8,552 nt of DNA from the NCBI GenBank assembly GCA_020722165.1, contig DYLI01000018.1:1-8552 (forward strand). Direction: 5' to 3'. The position numbers were made by a program, and so were the translations under genes. The stretch is from Halothiobacillus neapolitanus (GTDB lineage: Bacteria > Pseudomonadota > Gammaproteobacteria > Halothiobacillales > Halothiobacillaceae). The notes under the pieces were generated by a model. It made no database searches. It had not been told where the DNA came from and saw only the letters and a list, made by a program, of their open reading frames with translations. Positions 7,734-8,552 of this stretch are shown here, one piece after another; position 1 is the stretch's first letter, and each line of letters opens with the position of its first letter.

Positions 7734-7993
7734 CGTGTAAATCAGCAAGCCACTTGATTTCCGAAGGGGAGGAACGGCGCTTGGGGCGGCGGGAACGCTT
7801 GGCTTTGGCCTGGCATTTATTGCTGTGTTCAGCGTGCAGACGCTTTGCACGGCACATGACGTGGATGCGTCGTGGCATGAATGCGCTGCATAACCACTTC
7901 GAGCATGGCGATGTTGCACCCGATGCTTTGCCGCCTGAAAAACGTGAGCGCATTCGACGTGCCGTGCAACGGCATTTCGAACGCGATCAATAA
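7727..7993 (+). CDS. Small soluble zinc-finger (zf-HC2/ZAS) anti-sigma factor
   Basis: This 88-residue protein is most likely the cognate anti-sigma factor of the preceding sigma gene, holding it inactive in the cytoplasm. The evidence is the ZAS zinc motif His30-x3-Cys34-x2-Cys37 plus an N-terminal Cys4, the four ligands expected for this family, within a helical, Arg-rich sequence. There is no membrane segment, so it is a cytoplasmic sensor type rather than a transmembrane one. The C-terminal half (about 45-88) is basic and helical. The ATG at 7727 overlaps the sigma stop by 7 bases and has AGAGG at 7714-7718, supporting this start over upstream in-frame alternatives inside the sigma gene. 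Release could come from zinc displacement or thiol oxidation, by analogy with RsrA-type ZAS proteins; that is inference. Confidence 0.85.
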   Translation: MLTCKSASHLISEGEERRLGRRERLALAWHLLLCSACRRFARHMTWMRRGMNALHNHFEHGDVAPDALPPEKRERIRRAVQRHFERDQ

Positions 7994-8065
7994 CCACCAG
8001 TTTTGTCGTGAAGTTCGTTCTAACCGCCCGCTTGGGCATCTTTGATCATTTTTAGGAGATTCGTG
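7994..8065 (+). promoter_or_regulatory. Possible ECF-sigma promoter and ribosome site before hvfA
   Basis: This 72-base gap separates the anti-sigma gene from the peptide gene. Two copies of TAACC, at 7991-7995 and 8021-8025, resemble the AAC core of ECF -35 elements. Possible -10 partners are CGTT near 8016 (spacing about 20) and GATCA near 8044 (spacing about 18). Neither pair is compelling, and the second would leave almost no leader. A short GCCC-GCTT-GGGC hairpin (8026-8037) is too weak for a terminator. The only firm element is the Shine-Dalgarno AGGAGA at 8054-8059, 6 bases before the hvfA ATG. Confidence 0.3.
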
Positions 8066-8413
8066 ATGAACGTACATAACAAAACTGCTTTGACTTTGGC
8101 TCTGACTGGCGCGTTGGGCGCAGCCTTGACCATGGGTGCAGCGAACGCTGCTGAAAACCTGTTCGCCAGCCAAACCCTGAGCTCTGGATATATGGTTGCT
8201 GCGGCTGAGATGGGCGCGGATGGCAAGGCCAAAGAAGGCAAATGTGGTGAAGGCAAGTGCGGAGCCAACAAGGCCAAAGAAGCCACTTGCGGTGCTGACA
8301 AAGCCAAAGAAGGCAAGTGTGGTGCTGACAAAGCCAAAGAAGGCACTTGCGGTGCTGACAAGGCCAAAGAAGGCAAGTGCGGCGAAGGTAAGTGCGGCGC
8401 TAACAAAAAGTAA
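8066..8413 (+). CDS. hvfA: HvfA/BufA-type secreted RiPP metallophore precursor, seven EGKCG-like cysteines
   Basis: This is a 115-residue secreted peptide precursor. A Sec signal peptide covers about 1-28 (Lys6, hydrophobic 8-26, cleavage likely after ANA). A short conserved-looking segment, FASQTLSSGYMVAAAE (33-48), precedes a low-complexity array of Gly, Lys, Glu, Ala and Cys. The seven cysteines (60, 65, 75, 85, 95, 105, 110) all sit in xCG contexts: EGKCG five times, EATCG once and EGTCG once. In the HvfA and bufferin families such cysteines are modified by a DUF692 (MNIO) enzyme into copper-binding groups, and the following gene encodes exactly that enzyme class. The ATG at 8066 is chosen for AGGAGA at 8054-8059; a GTG directly upstream at 8063 is possible. 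HvfA is favoured over DUF2282 BufA1 because of the tandem EGKCG array. The modification and metal are inferred, not shown. Confidence 0.86.
   Translation: MNVHNKTALTLALTGALGAALTMGAANAAENLFASQTLSSGYMVAAAEMGADGKAKEGKCGEGKCGANKAKEATCGADKAKEGKCGADKAKEGTCGADKAKEGKCGEGKCGANKK
8234..8404 (+). repeat. Coding tandem repeat, 30-base unit, in hvfA
   Basis: The cysteine array is built of in-frame 30-base units (ten residues each, such as EGKCGADKAK). Units at 8281-8310 and 8341-8370 match at 28 of 30 bases, while adjacent units 8281-8310 and 8311-8340 match at 26 of 30. This suggests duplication of a 60-base pair of units (Lys-type then Thr-type). Both ends carry a 36-base doublet coding for EGKCGEGKCGAN (8234-8269 and 8369-8404); the two copies differ at six bases, all in third codon positions with no amino-acid change. 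It is protein-coding repeat, not a CRISPR or intergenic element. Confidence 0.9.
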
Positions 8414-8431
8414 GGGATGGAGAGTCCAACC

Positions 8432-8552
8432 ATGTCCAAGCCAGGCTTGCATGGCGTCGGGCTCGGCTTGAGGCGGGATCTTGTGCCCGACCTCAGGCGA
8501 GGTATTCCCGATGCAATCGATTTCTTTGAGCTTGCTCCGGAAAACTGGATGG
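8432..8552 (+). CDS. hvfB: HvfB/BufB-type DUF692 (MNIO) maturase, N-terminal fragment
   Basis: Only the first 40 codons are in the window, but they are distinctive. GLHGVGLGLRRDL (5-17) followed by IDFFELAPENWM (29-40) is the N-terminal signature of DUF692 proteins, the multinuclear non-haem iron oxidases (MNIOs) such as MbnB, BufB and HvfB. These TIM-barrel enzymes modify cysteines of partner peptides. GVGLGLR is the first barrel strand and EapENW the second, bearing metal-site residues. The ATG at 8432 is preferred because GGAG (8419-8422) lies 9 bases upstream. An in-frame ATG at 8417 would add five residues but has its AAGGG almost touching the start. The gene begins 18 bases after hvfA, so the two are one transcription unit. 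The catalytic core lies outside the window. Confidence 0.88.
   Translation, partial: MSKPGLHGVGLGLRRDLVPDLRRGIPDAIDFFELAPENWM

Noticed and set aside
8026..8037. GCCC-GCTT-GGGC hairpin before hvfA as a terminator
   Set aside because: Only four base pairs and not followed by an uninterrupted T run; too weak to call.
8251..8400. Regular 30-base repeats that could be taken for a CRISPR array
   Set aside because: The units abut directly without unique spacers and are in frame within a secreted peptide gene.
7829..8452. 207-codon open frame on the minus strand with repeated FFGFVSTAS-like phrases across the hvfA region
   Set aside because: It is the complement of the 30-base coding repeats; the repeats simply lack stops in this frame. 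No ribosome site or family resemblance, and the plus-strand gene is well supported.
8456..8491. 7-base inverted repeat GTCGGGC / GCCCGAC at the start of hvfB
   Set aside because: The bases encode the conserved DUF692 N-terminus and the loop is 22 bases; probably chance in GC-rich coding sequence.

Overview
The window looks like chromosome from a gammaproteobacterium, or possibly a betaproteobacterium. The evidence is a complete pilMNOPQ block divergent from a class A penicillin-binding protein gene, an arrangement common in those classes, together with the sequence style of the PBP1A and DapB proteins. I cannot name a genus. All genes are intact and closely packed, and I see no rRNA, tRNA, insertion sequence, phage or CRISPR sequence.

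Left part (1-3754, minus strand): the type IV pilus alignment operon pilM-pilN-pilO-pilP-pilQ, read right to left. The start/stop overlaps (TAATG for M/N, ATGA for N/O and P/Q) and the 12-base O/P gap indicate tight translational coupling. PilM is the cytoplasmic actin-like protein, PilN and PilO are inner-membrane coiled-coil partners, PilP is the linking lipoprotein, and PilQ is the outer-membrane secretin. PilQ is cut by the left edge, leaving only its signal peptide and N-terminal AMIN region.

Middle (3755-7110): a 147-base divergent intergenic region, then mrcA/ponA (bifunctional PBP1A, 796 residues with all catalytic motifs) and, 14 bases later, dapB (dihydrodipicolinate reductase). Both serve peptidoglycan: DapB supplies diaminopimelate and PBP1A polymerises and cross-links the wall.

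Right part (7140-8552, plus strand): this is the most unusual section. An ECF-type sigma factor overlaps a very small soluble zinc-finger (HxxxCxxC) anti-sigma factor by 7 bases. Next come a secreted low-complexity peptide with seven cysteines in EGKCG-like repeats and the start of a DUF692/MNIO enzyme gene. The last two match HvfA/BufA-type RiPP metallophore precursors and their HvfB/BufB maturase. The inferred logic is that a stress, probably copper or an oxidant, inactivates the anti-sigma factor. The sigma factor then drives the peptide, the MNIO enzyme modifies its cysteines, and the exported product binds metal in the periplasm. A partner gene (HvfC/BufC type) is expected just past the right edge.

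The class of system is known. What is specific here is the mirror-symmetric seven-cysteine array in the precursor, its 60-base repeat history, and the placement of the module directly behind ponA-dapB with its own sigma/anti-sigma pair upstream of the peptide.
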